Shown piece by piece: positions 53,950 through 62,335 of a DNA stretch of 64,000 nucleotides. A program made the position numbers and the translations under genes. How positions within the stretch are numbered: the stretch's first letter is position 1; each line of letters starts with the position of its first letter. Origin of the DNA: Pseudomonas versuta (GTDB taxonomy: Bacteria; Pseudomonadota; Gammaproteobacteria; Pseudomonadales; Pseudomonadaceae); NCBI RefSeq assembly GCF_001294575.1, contig NZ_CP012676.1, positions 4,314,001-4,378,000 of the forward strand. The letters are read 5' to 3'. The notes beneath the pieces were generated by a model that worked only from the letters and a program-made list of their open reading frames with translations, ran no database searches and had not been told where the DNA came from.

Positions 53950-54667
53950 AGTTACCGCCCTGCATAAATATTACGGCGACCATCACGTGCTCAAAGGCAT
54001 CGACCTGACTGTCGAACAAGGCCAGGTTGTGGCGATTATCGGCCGCAGCGGGTCGGGTAAAAGCACCCTGCTAAGAACCCTTAACGGTCTGGAGTCCATC
54101 AATGACGGGGTGATTGAGGTCGATGACGAATACCTGGACGCCGCCCGCGCCGACTTGCGCAGCCTGCGCCAGAAGGTCGGCATGGTATTCCAGCAGTTCA
54201 ATCTGTTCCCGCACCTGAGTGTTGGTGAAAACGTCATGCTGGCCCCACAAGTGGTGCAAAAAATACCCAGGGCCAAAGCCGCGGTGCTGGCGCGCGAGAT
54301 GCTTGAGCGAGTTGGTCTGGGGGACAAGTTCGATACCTTTCCCGAGCGTTTGTCGGGTGGGCAGCAACAGCGGGTAGCGATTGCCAGAGCGCTGGCCATG
54401 TCACCCAAGGTGCTGCTGTGTGACGAGATCACCTCGGCGCTCGACCCTGAGCTGGTTAACGAAGTGCTCAGCGTGGTGCGCCAGCTGGCCCGCGAAGGCA
54501 TGACCCTGATTATGGTGACCCATGAAATGCGCTTCGCCCGGGAAGTCGGGGACAAGCTTGTGTTTATGCATCAGGGCAAAGTCCACGAGGTGGGCGATCC
54601 AAAGACGCTGTTCGCCAACCCGCAAACCCCGGAACTGGCAAATTTTATCGGCACGAACCCTCTGTAG
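53936..54667 (+). CDS. Amino acid ABC transporter ATP-binding protein
   Basis: The 243-residue ATPase of the GlnQ/HisP type has Walker A 'GRSGSGKST', Q loop 'VFQQFNLFPHL', signature 'LSGGQQQRVAIARAL', Walker B 'VLLCDEITSALDPE' and the H loop 'VTHEMRFAREV'. It completes the importer operon; a REP follows immediately after the stop. Confidence 0.96.
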   Translation: MPLLRVTALHKYYGDHHVLKGIDLTVEQGQVVAIIGRSGSGKSTLLRTLNGLESINDGVIEVDDEYLDAARADLRSLRQKVGMVFQQFNLFPHLSVGENVMLAPQVVQKIPRAKAAVLAREMLERVGLGDKFDTFPERLSGGQQQRVAIARALAMSPKVLLCDEITSALDPELVNEVLSVVRQLAREGMTLIMVTHEMRFAREVGDKLVFMHQGKVHEVGDPKTLFANPQTPELANFIGTNPL

Positions 54668-54730
54668 GAGCGAGCTTGCTCGCGAGCCGTTCAAAGCGAT
54701 TCACAGACCGCGAGCAAGCGCACTCCTACA
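54662..54730. repeat. REP pair (inverted)
   Basis: CTGTAGGAGCGAGCTTGCTC faces CGCGAGCAAGCGCACTCCTACA, overlapping the last codons of the ATPase gene by six bases. Confidence 0.9.
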
Positions 54731-54879
54731 AAGAGGAATCGCACAACAAAATACGAATTGTCCGAGAGCAGCTAACGTCATTGCTTACGTGCGCCACATC
54801 AATGCATCTGACACTACGCGTTGGCGCGAGCGTTTGATCGTGGCACGATGACGACGTTATCGACCGAGATCCTTCAACC

Positions 54880-56382
54880 ATGCCCCAATCCCAAAGCAAG
54901 AATCCATCCCTGATCGCCGCTATTGATCTGGGTTCTAACAGCTTTCACATGGTGGTGGCCAAGGCCCAGAACGGCGAAATCCGTATCCTGGAGCGGCTTG
55001 GTGAAAAGGTTCAGTTAGCTGCCGGCATCGACGAAGAACGCAAACTCAACGAAGAATCCATGCAGCGCGGGCTTGATTGCCTGAAGCGATTTGCACAACT
55101 GATCAACGGCATGCCATTGGGCGCCGTGAGGATCGTGGGCACTAACGCGCTGCGTGAAGCCCGCAACCGCAACGAATTTATCGTGCGTGCAGAAGAGATT
55201 CTGGGCCACACCGTTGAGGTCATTTCTGGACGTGAAGAGGCGCGCCTCATCTATCTGGGGGTATCGCACACCCTTGCTGACACTCCGGGCAAACGCCTGG
55301 TCGCTGACATCGGCGGCGGCAGTACCGAGTTCATCATCGGCCAGCGCTTTGAACCGTTGCTGCGCGAAAGCCTGCAAATGGGCTGCGTGAGCTACACCCA
55401 GCGCTATTTCCGCGACGGCAAAATCACCCCGGCCCGTTACGCCCAGGCCTACACCGCTGCGCGCCTCGAAATCATGAGCATTGAGCACGCGCTGCACCGC
55501 CTGAGCTGGGATGAAGCCATTGGCTCTTCCGGCACCATTCGCGCCATAGGCCTGGCGCTCAAGGCCGGCGGACACGGCAACGGTGAAGTCAATGCCGAAG
55601 GACTGGCCTGGCTCAAGCGCAAACTGTTCAAACTGGGTGAGGCGGACAAAATCGACTTTGAGGGTATCAAGCCTGACCGTCGTACGATTTTTCCGGCGGG
55701 CCTGGCGATTCTGGAAGCCATCTTCGACTCCCTGGAGTTGCAGCGCATGGACCATTGCGACGGTGCACTACGCGAAGGTGTGCTGTATGACCTGCTGGGC
55801 CGTCATCACCATGAAGACGTGCGTGAGCGCACCCTCAGCTCGCTGATGGATCGCTATCACGTGGACCGCGAGCAGGCGGCACGGGTTGAGCGCAAAGCAT
55901 TGCTGGCTTTCGATCAAGTCGCCAAGGCATGGGAACTCAAGAACGGAATCTGGCGTGAACTGTTGAGCTGGGCCGCCAAGGTGCATGAAGTCGGGCTGGA
56001 CATCGCCCACTACCACTACCACAAACACGGCGCCTATCTGATCGAGCACTCCGACCTTGCCGGTTTCTCGCGCGAAGACCAGCAAATGCTCGCGCTGCTG
56101 GTGCGCGGTCATCGCCGTAATATTCCTAAAGACAAATTCGCCGAATTTGGCGCGGACGGCATCAAGCTGATTCGCCTGTGCGTGTTGCTGCGCTTTGCGA
56201 TTTTGTTCTATCACATCCGCGGTAATCAGGAAGCGTCGCAGGTGAAGCTACGCGCCGAGGGCGACCACCTTGAGGTGATCTTCCCCGCAGGCTGGCTGGA
56301 GAAAAACCCGTTGACCCAGGCCGACTTCGAGCAAGAAGCCCAGTGGCTGACCCGGGTCGGGATTGTTTTGACAGTGTCCTGA
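54880..56382 (+). CDS. ppx: Exopolyphosphatase
   Basis: The 500-residue enzyme removes terminal phosphates from polyphosphate. It belongs to the ASKHA Ppx/GppA family: '[15 protein letters not shown]' (phosphate loop, residues 13-27), '[10 protein letters not shown]', '[14 protein letters not shown]' near 145-158, and a C-terminal HD-like helical domain ('[30 protein letters not shown]'). It is convergent with ppk, the synthase, with a long REP pair between them, as in other pseudomonads. Confidence 0.96.
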   Translation: MPQSQSKNPSLIAAIDLGSNSFHMVVAKAQNGEIRILERLGEKVQLAAGIDEERKLNEESMQRGLDCLKRFAQLINGMPLGAVRIVGTNALREARNRNEFIVRAEEILGHTVEVISGREEARLIYLGVSHTLADTPGKRLVADIGGGSTEFIIGQRFEPLLRESLQMGCVSYTQRYFRDGKITPARYAQAYTAARLEIMSIEHALHRLSWDEAIGSSGTIRAIGLALKAGGHGNGEVNAEGLAWLKRKLFKLGEADKIDFEGIKPDRRTIFPAGLAILEAIFDSLELQRMDHCDGALREGVLYDLLGRHHHEDVRERTLSSLMDRYHVDREQAARVERKALLAFDQVAKAWELKNGIWRELLSWAAKVHEVGLDIAHYHYHKHGAYLIEHSDLAGFSREDQQMLALLVRGHRRNIPKDKFAEFGADGIKLIRLCVLLRFAILFYHIRGNQEASQVKLRAEGDHLEVIFPAGWLEKNPLTQADFEQEAQWLTRVGIVLTVS

Positions 56383-56398
56383 TCAAACAGCAACTCCC

Positions 56399-56487
56399 GT
56401 AGGAGCCAGCTTGCCTGGCGATGACTGCACCGCGGTAATTCTGAAGCACCGCGTTGATATCATCGCCAGTCAAGCTGGCTCCTGCAG
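56399..56487. repeat. REP pair (inverted) between ppx and ppk
   Basis: GTAGGAGCCAGCTTGCCTGG faces CCAGTCAAGCTGGCTCCTGC, with the variant core CCAGCTTGCCTGGCGATGA and an inner CACCGCGGT/GCACCGCG stem. Confidence 0.88.
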
Positions 56488-56499
56488 GGTGTGTGTGGA

Positions 56500-58737
56500 T
56501 TACACCGACGGCCCGCTGCTCACCGTCAATACCGGCAGGCTCAGACGCTCCAGCAGTGTCGCTTGAGCACTGCGCGGGTTTTGATTACCGGTTGGCGTGT
56601 TACGAATATAACGACCGTCCGATTGCAGGCTCCAGCTGTGGGTGTTGTCAGTCAGATAGCATTCCAGCTCTTTCTTGACCCGTAGAATCAGCTTTTTACC
56701 CTCCACCGGGAAGCACGTCTCGACGCGTTTATCCAGGTTGCGCTCCATCCAGTCAGCACTGGACAGGAACATCTGTTCTTCGCCGCCATTAAGGAAGTAG
56801 AAAACCCGAGTGTGCTCCAGGAAGCGACCGATGATCGAGCGCACATGAATGTTGTGCGATACACCCGGAATGCCCGGTCTCAGGCAACACATCCCGCGTA
56901 TTACCAAATCGATCCGGACGCCGGCCTGGCTGGCCTTGTACAGCGCCCGAATGATTTTCGGGTCGGTCAACGAGTTGAACTTGGCGATGATATGCGCAGG
57001 CTTGCCCTCGGACGCGAACTGGGTCTCGCGGGCAATCATGTCGAGCATGCCTTTTTTCAGGGTAAACGGCGCATGCAGCAGCTTTTTCATGCGCAGGGTC
57101 TTGCCCATGCCGATCAACTGGCTGAACAACTTGCCGACGTCTTCGCACAGGGCATCATCGGATGTCAGCAAACTGTAGTCGGTGTAAAGCTTGGCGTTGC
57201 CCGCATGGTAGTTACCGGTGCCCAAGTGCGCGTAGCGCACGATCTCGCCCGCCTCACGACGTAGAATCAGCATCATTTTGGCGTGGGTCTTGAAGCCGAC
57301 CACGCCATAAATCACCACGGCACCGGCTGCTTGCAGACGGCTGGCCAGTTGCAGGTTGGACTCTTCGTCAAAACGCGCACGCAGCTCTACAACCGCCGTC
57401 ACCTCTTTACCGTTACGCGCCGCATCTACCAGCGCATCAACGATTTCGGAGTTGGCGCCGCTGCGATACAGGGTCTGGCGCACCGCCAGCACATGCGGGT
57501 CTTTGGCCGCCTGACGCAACAAGTCAACCACCGGGGTAAACGACTCAAACGGGTGCAGCAGCAAAATATCCTGCTTGCTGACGACGCTGAAAATGTTCTC
57601 GCTGTTCTGCAACAACTTCGGGATCGCCGGCGTGAATGGCGTGTATTGCAGCTCGGGATGGCTGTCCAGCCCGGTGATGCTGAACAGCCGTGTGAGGTTG
57701 ACCGGGCCATTGACCGTGTACAGCTCGGTTTCATGCAGGTTGAACTGCTTGAGCAGGTAATCGGACAGATGTTTAGGGCAGGTGTCGGCCACTTCCAGAC
57801 GCACCGCATCACCATAGCGACGCGAGAACAGCTCGCCACGCAGGGCGCGGGCCAGGTCTTCTACATCTTCAGTGTCGACAGACAGATCAGCGTTGCGGGT
57901 CAGGCGGAACTGGTAGCAGCCCTTGACCTTCATACCCTGAAACAGATCATCGGCGTGGGCATGAATCATCGAGGACAGGAACACGTAGTTGTCCCCTGTA
58001 CCGCCAACCTCTTCAGGCAACTTGATCACCCGAGGCAGCAGGCGCGGAGCCGGGATAATCGCCAGGCCAGAATCACGGCCGAAGGCGTCGATGCCTTCGA
58101 GCTCGACGATAAAGTTCAGGCTCTTGTTGACCAGCAACGGGAACGGATGCGTCGGATCAAGGCCGATCGGGGTGATGATGGGCGCAATTTCGTCGCGGAA
58201 AAACTTGCGGACCCACGCTTTGATCTTGGTGTTCCATTGGCGCCGACGAATGAAGCGCACCTGATGCTTTTCCAGCTCGGGCAACAGAATATCGTTGAGG
58301 ATCGCGTACTGGCGGTCAACGTGACCGTGGACCAACTCGCTGATCCGCGCCAGCGCCTGATGCGGCTGCAGACCGTCGGCACCCGCCTGCTCACGGGCGA
58401 AAGTAATTTGCTTCTTCAAACCCGCGACACGAATCTCAAAGAACTCATCCAGGTTGCTGGAGAAAATCAGCAGGAACTTCAATCGCTCCAACAACGGATA
58501 GGACTCATCCAGCGCCTGTTCCAGCACGCGAATATTGAACTGCAACTGCGACAGCTCGCGGTGGATATACAGACTGCTGTCATCCAGACCCGGAATGGCA
58601 ATCGTTGGGTGCGCCGCCGCAGGCGCCTCATGCGCTACAACTGCATGGCCTTGCGGCACGGGCGGGGTTTCAACGGCCTGTTCAACAACCGGCTCGGCCT
58701 CAGTAGCAACGAGTTCTGTCTGTCCTTCGGTATTCAT
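56500..58737 (-). CDS. ppk: Polyphosphate kinase 1
   Basis: The 745-residue enzyme makes polyphosphate from ATP. The autophosphorylated histidine is His485 ('[10 protein letters not shown]', equivalent to E. coli His435), and the second active-site histidine is His504 ('[20 protein letters not shown]'). It is about 57 residues longer than the E. coli enzyme, mostly in an N-terminal Glu/Val/Pro-rich extension ('[20 protein letters not shown]'), so the start could be downstream; '[21 protein letters not shown]' is where homology begins (about residue 56). Confidence 0.96.
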   Translation of the reverse strand: MNTEGQTELVATEAEPVVEQAVETPPVPQGHAVVAHEAPAAAHPTIAIPGLDDSSLYIHRELSQLQFNIRVLEQALDESYPLLERLKFLLIFSSNLDEFFEIRVAGLKKQITFAREQAGADGLQPHQALARISELVHGHVDRQYAILNDILLPELEKHQVRFIRRRQWNTKIKAWVRKFFRDEIAPIITPIGLDPTHPFPLLVNKSLNFIVELEGIDAFGRDSGLAIIPAPRLLPRVIKLPEEVGGTGDNYVFLSSMIHAHADDLFQGMKVKGCYQFRLTRNADLSVDTEDVEDLARALRGELFSRRYGDAVRLEVADTCPKHLSDYLLKQFNLHETELYTVNGPVNLTRLFSITGLDSHPELQYTPFTPAIPKLLQNSENIFSVVSKQDILLLHPFESFTPVVDLLRQAAKDPHVLAVRQTLYRSGANSEIVDALVDAARNGKEVTAVVELRARFDEESNLQLASRLQAAGAVVIYGVVGFKTHAKMMLILRREAGEIVRYAHLGTGNYHAGNAKLYTDYSLLTSDDALCEDVGKLFSQLIGMGKTLRMKKLLHAPFTLKKGMLDMIARETQFASEGKPAHIIAKFNSLTDPKIIRALYKASQAGVRIDLVIRGMCCLRPGIPGVSHNIHVRSIIGRFLEHTRVFYFLNGGEEQMFLSSADWMERNLDKRVETCFPVEGKKLILRVKKELECYLTDNTHSWSLQSDGRYIRNTPTGNQNPRSAQATLLERLSLPVLTVSSGPSV

Positions 58738-59171
58738 TGAGTGTTCCTGTAAGAGCGGGTTTGACTCTCGTAACAGTTAAGCGGCGCGTGTAATCGAGCT
58801 GCCAGAATGCCACCAACGCCAGTGGGTTTAAACCGCTCAAAGGCGCTTTATGCAGGCCGGAGCTGATTAGAGGGCAATTTGTCGAAATTGTTCTGAAGCA
58901 CGGGGGCAATCTGGCGGGAGCTGGCTTGCCAGTGATGGCTCAAGCCCGGTGTTGCAAAATCGCCGGCAACCCGGCTCCCGCAGGTTGAGCACTCAAAACA
59001 GCTACGCGCGATGGTTATAACCCCACTCCATGAACACTAGATGACAACACCAATGACGTAAGTCAAATACTCGTGCTTTGTAGGATTTGTTAACGCCAAG
59101 ACACATTTCGATACTTTCCTGAATGTCCCTTAAGGCGTAGGCTGCGCGTTCATTTCGCCAGCATCCAGACA
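58738..59171. other. Intergenic region between ppk and the DedA gene
   Basis: The 434 bases hold the divergent ppk and DedA promoters and one REP pair. Small frames here have no start signal or recognisable protein. The 90 bases before the DedA gene lack a clear Shine-Dalgarno site. Confidence 0.5.
58914..58983. repeat. REP pair (inverted)
   Basis: GCGGGAGCTGGCTTGCCAGT faces CGCCGGCAACCCGGCTCCCG, the GGGAGCTGGCTTGCC variant of REP. Confidence 0.82.
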
Positions 59172-59792
59172 ATGCTCCAACAATTTCTTCAAGAATTCGG
59201 TTACTTCGCCCTGTTCCTGGGGACGTTCTTTGAAGGTGAGACCATTCTGGTCCTCGCAGGCTTCTTGGCGTTCCGCGGATACATGGACCTCAAACTGGTA
59301 ATGATCGTGGCGTTCCTCGGCAGTTATGCCGGCGACCAGCTGTGGTACTTCCTGGGGCGCAAGCACGGCCGCAAATTGCTGGCGCGAAAACCGCGCTGGC
59401 AGCTCATGGGCGACAAGGCACTGGAGCACATTCGCAAGCACCCGGATATCTGGGTCTTGAGTTTCCGCTTCGTCTACGGCCTGCGTACCGTCATGCCTGT
59501 GGCCATTGGTCTGTCGGGCTACCCGCCGGGCCGCTACTTGCTGCTCAACGGCATTGGCGCGGCCATTTGGGCCATCGCACTGGCGACCGCCGCCTACCAC
59601 TTTGGTGCGGTACTTGAAGGCCTGCTGGGCAGCGTCAAGAAGTATGAGCTGTGGGTGTTGGGCGCTTTGCTGGTGCTGGGACTGGGCCTGTGGGCACGCC
59701 GGCGCTTCAAGAATGCCCGACTGACCAGGCAGGCCGCTCTCGAAGAGAAAAACCGGGCCGCAGGTGAGGCTAACAACCCGCCAGCTGAGTAA
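59172..59792 (+). CDS. DedA-family inner-membrane protein
   Basis: The 206-residue protein has about five membrane helices and the DedA signatures 'FEGETILVLAGFLAFRGYMDL' (Glu/Gly region near residue 20-40) and 'FRFVYGLRTVMPVAIGLSGYPPGRYLLLNGIGAAIWA' (Arg motif, 95-131). DedA proteins are linked to undecaprenyl-phosphate and lipid recycling and membrane-potential homeostasis. Its last 23 bases overlap the convergent sterol-desaturase-family gene. Confidence 0.92.
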   Translation: MLQQFLQEFGYFALFLGTFFEGETILVLAGFLAFRGYMDLKLVMIVAFLGSYAGDQLWYFLGRKHGRKLLARKPRWQLMGDKALEHIRKHPDIWVLSFRFVYGLRTVMPVAIGLSGYPPGRYLLLNGIGAAIWAIALATAAYHFGAVLEGLLGSVKKYELWVLGALLVLGLGLWARRRFKNARLTRQAALEEKNRAAGEANNPPAE

Positions 59793-61008
59793 ACCGGCCT
59801 CTGCACAGGTAGAGACCGATCACGCTCAACACGCTGTAACTGAACAGGCCGGCCCAGCCCAATGCGCTGGCCGGCCACAGCCCCACCCATGGGGCGAGCC
59901 ACCCCAGCGGCAGGTTCAACACCAGGCGCAGCCACTCAAGCTTTAACGCCCAAGGGCGGTTCTCCAGCCCGGCTCCCAATACAAACAAACCCAGCCCCAT
60001 ATAGCCCCAGCCCACAATCAACGCCTGGGGTGGCAACGTCTCGCCCAGATTTAGCAAGTAGCTGCCGAGCGCCACATAGGCGACAAATTGCAGCGCGATA
60101 TACAACTGCTGGCGAAACGGCAATGCCACTTCAAATTTCTCGAATTGGCTCAAGTCCGGCTTGTGCAGCGGGTACTTCGCTGCGACATCCTCAGGTCGCC
60201 AGCCCGTGGGCATAAACCAGATACGCAACTTGTCCCGCCAGTGTTCGGTATGCCGCGCATCCGCCAGCAACTGGCCATAGAACTGCCAGTTGGCCCACAG
60301 CGGATTCCAGCTCGCCAGCGGTGTCGTCACCCCGAAAATCACAGGTTCGGCATTGTCTTCTTCCTGAAAGGTACCAAACAGGCGATCCCAAAAAATGAAC
60401 ACTCCTCCGTAATTGCGATCCATGTAGAGAGCATTTTGCGCATGGTGGGCCCGGTGATTGGACGGCGATACAAAGAACCACTCGAACCAGCCAAGCTTGG
60501 GGATGTGACGGGTGTGGACCCAGAACTGATAGAGCAGATTAAGGGTCGCCACTGTGACAAATACCAGCAGCGGCACCCCCAGCACGGCCATGGGCAGGTA
60601 GAAGATCCAGCCAAACAAAAAGCCGGTGCTGGTTTGACGCAGGGCTGTGGACAAGTTGTAGTCCTCGCTCTGGTGATGCACAGAATGCGCGGCCCACAAC
60701 ACGTTGCGTTCATGCCCCAGACGGTGATGCCAGTAGTAACAAAAGTCGTAAAACACAAAGGCAAACATCCAGACCCACACGCTGTTCTCAGGCAGCTCGA
60801 AAACTGCCAGATAGTTCAAGGCAACGCCGTAAGTGACCAGCCCTACACCCTTGGTCAGCAGCCCGGTGGTGGTCGACAGCACCCCGGTGCTCAGGCTGTT
60901 GATCGTATCTGCAAGCCGATAGGTAGGCATTGCGCGCCAGCGGTCGACCAACAACTCGACCGCGATCAGCACAAAGAAGAACGGCACTGCGTACAGAATC
61001 AGCTTCAT
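59770..61008 (-). CDS. Sterol desaturase/fatty acid hydroxylase family membrane protein
   Basis: The 412-residue protein has the di-iron histidine set of this superfamily: 'HHRLGHE' near residue 95, 'HSVHHQSEDYN' near 108 and 'NHRAHHA' near 190, in a membrane of several helices. A C-terminal extension adds three to four more helices. It should hydroxylate or desaturate a lipid; the substrate is unknown. The ATG at 61008 is chosen because GAGG lies six bases upstream. It overlaps the convergent DedA gene. Confidence 0.9.
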   Translation of the reverse strand: MKLILYAVPFFFVLIAVELLVDRWRAMPTYRLADTINSLSTGVLSTTTGLLTKGVGLVTYGVALNYLAVFELPENSVWVWMFAFVFYDFCYYWHHRLGHERNVLWAAHSVHHQSEDYNLSTALRQTSTGFLFGWIFYLPMAVLGVPLLVFVTVATLNLLYQFWVHTRHIPKLGWFEWFFVSPSNHRAHHAQNALYMDRNYGGVFIFWDRLFGTFQEEDNAEPVIFGVTTPLASWNPLWANWQFYGQLLADARHTEHWRDKLRIWFMPTGWRPEDVAAKYPLHKPDLSQFEKFEVALPFRQQLYIALQFVAYVALGSYLLNLGETLPPQALIVGWGYMGLGLFVLGAGLENRPWALKLEWLRLVLNLPLGWLAPWVGLWPASALGWAGLFSYSVLSVIGLYLCRGRFTQLAGC

Positions 61009-61117
61009 TGCACACCTCACCCGAAGATCAACCAAGCGTAGGCGCTGTCAGACCAACCCCCTATGGCGTCAAACGCCAAATCAGGCGACATTAACGCCAC
61101 GAACAAGGAGACCCAAC

Positions 61118-61783
61118 ATGACCCACAAAAAAGTTGCCGTGATTCTGTCTGGCTGCGGCGTCTACGACGGTGCCGAGATCCACGAAAGCGTCATCACCCT
61201 GCTGCGCCTCGACCAGCGCGGTGCCAAAGTGCAGTGTTTCGCCCCCAACATCGCCCAGCATCATGTGATCAACCATCTGACCGGCGAAGAGATGCCCGAG
61301 TCGCGCAACGTGCTGGTTGAGTCGGCGCGTATCGCGCGGGGCGAGATCAAGGATATTCGTGAAGCCAATGTCGATGACTTTGACGCGCTGATCGTACCGG
61401 GCGGGTTTGGCGCGGCAAAAAACCTGTCCGACTTTGCCATCAAGGGCGCTGAATGCACCGTGCAACCTGACGTGCTGGCCCTGGCCGAAGCGTTTGCGCA
61501 AGCCTGCAAGCCAGTGGGCCTGATGTGCATCTCGCCGGCCGTCGCCGCCAAGATCTACGGCCCCGGCGTTACCTGCACCATCGGCAACGACGCCGAAACG
61601 GCGGGCGCCGTGAGCAAAATGGGCGCGACCCACAAAGAATGTGAAGTGACGGACATTGTTGAGGACAAAGCCCGCAAACTGGTCAGCACTCCGGCCTACA
61701 TGCTCGCCAGGTCCATCAGCGAAGCGGCTTCAGGGATCAACAAAATGGTCGACCGGGTGCTGGAACTGACTCACGAAGCCTGA
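61118..61783 (+). CDS. elbB: Isoprenoid biosynthesis glyoxalase ElbB
   Basis: The 221-residue DJ-1/PfpI-family protein has 'VAVILSGCGVYDGAEIHESV' at the start, 'DALIVPGGFGAAKNLSDFA' near 88-106 and a nucleophile region 'CKPVGLMCISPAVAAKI' (Cys near 135). E. coli ElbB has glyoxalase activity and was tied to isoprenoid synthesis. A GGAG site precedes the ATG. Its stop touches the convergent YaiI gene with no spacer. Confidence 0.93.
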   Translation: MTHKKVAVILSGCGVYDGAEIHESVITLLRLDQRGAKVQCFAPNIAQHHVINHLTGEEMPESRNVLVESARIARGEIKDIREANVDDFDALIVPGGFGAAKNLSDFAIKGAECTVQPDVLALAEAFAQACKPVGLMCISPAVAAKIYGPGVTCTIGNDAETAGAVSKMGATHKECEVTDIVEDKARKLVSTPAYMLARSISEAASGINKMVDRVLELTHEA

Positions 61784-62236
61784 TCAGCCCCGCGCCAGAC
61801 GGGTCAGGATCCGATCCAGGGAATTGGCGAACGCCTGTTTTTCGCGTTCGCCATAAGCGCCCTGCCCGCCGCCCATCTGGCCTTGCTCACGCAGATCTGT
61901 AAACAAATTACGCACTGCCAGACGCTCGCCCATGTTCTGCGGATCAAACTCCTTGCCTCGCGGGTCAAGCGCTGCCACACCCTTCTTCACCAGCCGGTCG
62001 GCCAAGGGCACATCGCTGCAAATGACCAACTCGCCGGGCACCGCGTGCTCCACCAGATAGTCATCCGCCGCATCCGGGCCGCTGGGCACCACAATCAGTT
62101 TGACCAACGCGTACGTCGGCTTGACCTGACTCTGCCCCGCCACCAGTACCACCTCAAACTGACGTTTGAGAGCGAACTTGATCACTTGATCCTTCGCGGC
62201 CTTGGGGCAAGCATCTGCGTCGATCCAGACACGCAT
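61784..62236 (-). CDS. YaiI/YqxD family UPF0178 protein
   Basis: The 150-residue protein begins 'MRVWIDADACPKAAKDQVIKFA' and contains 'PDAADDYLVEHAVPGELVICSDVPLADRLVKKG', the NYN/PIN-like nuclease-fold motifs of UPF0178. Biochemical role is unknown. Its stop is adjacent to the elbB stop, and a REP pair lies upstream of its start. Confidence 0.92.
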   Translation of the reverse strand: MRVWIDADACPKAAKDQVIKFALKRQFEVVLVAGQSQVKPTYALVKLIVVPSGPDAADDYLVEHAVPGELVICSDVPLADRLVKKGVAALDPRGKEFDPQNMGERLAVRNLFTDLREQGQMGGGQGAYGEREKQAFANSLDRILTRLARG

Positions 62237-62260
62237 GGAGAAACTCCTGTATCGAATGAC

Positions 62261-62320
62261 CTGTAGCAGCGAGCTTGCTCGCGAGCTGTTGAAAGCTCGC
62301 GAGCAGGGTTGCTCCTACAG
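62261..62320. repeat. REP pair (inverted)
   Basis: CTGTAGCAGCGAGCTTGCTC faces GCGAGCAGGGTTGCTCCTACAG. It lies between the FTR1 gene stop and the YaiI gene, which read in the same direction. Confidence 0.88.
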
Positions 62321-62335
62321 GATATGAGGGTGCAA

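Noticed and set aside
57283..58740. Long open frame (485 codons) on the plus strand opposite ppk
   Set aside because: It is the antisense shadow of ppk in high-GC DNA, with no recognisable protein and no start signal.
58700..58909. 69-codon frame between ppk and the REP
   Set aside because: It overlaps the ppk start, has no ribosome-binding site and no family resemblance.
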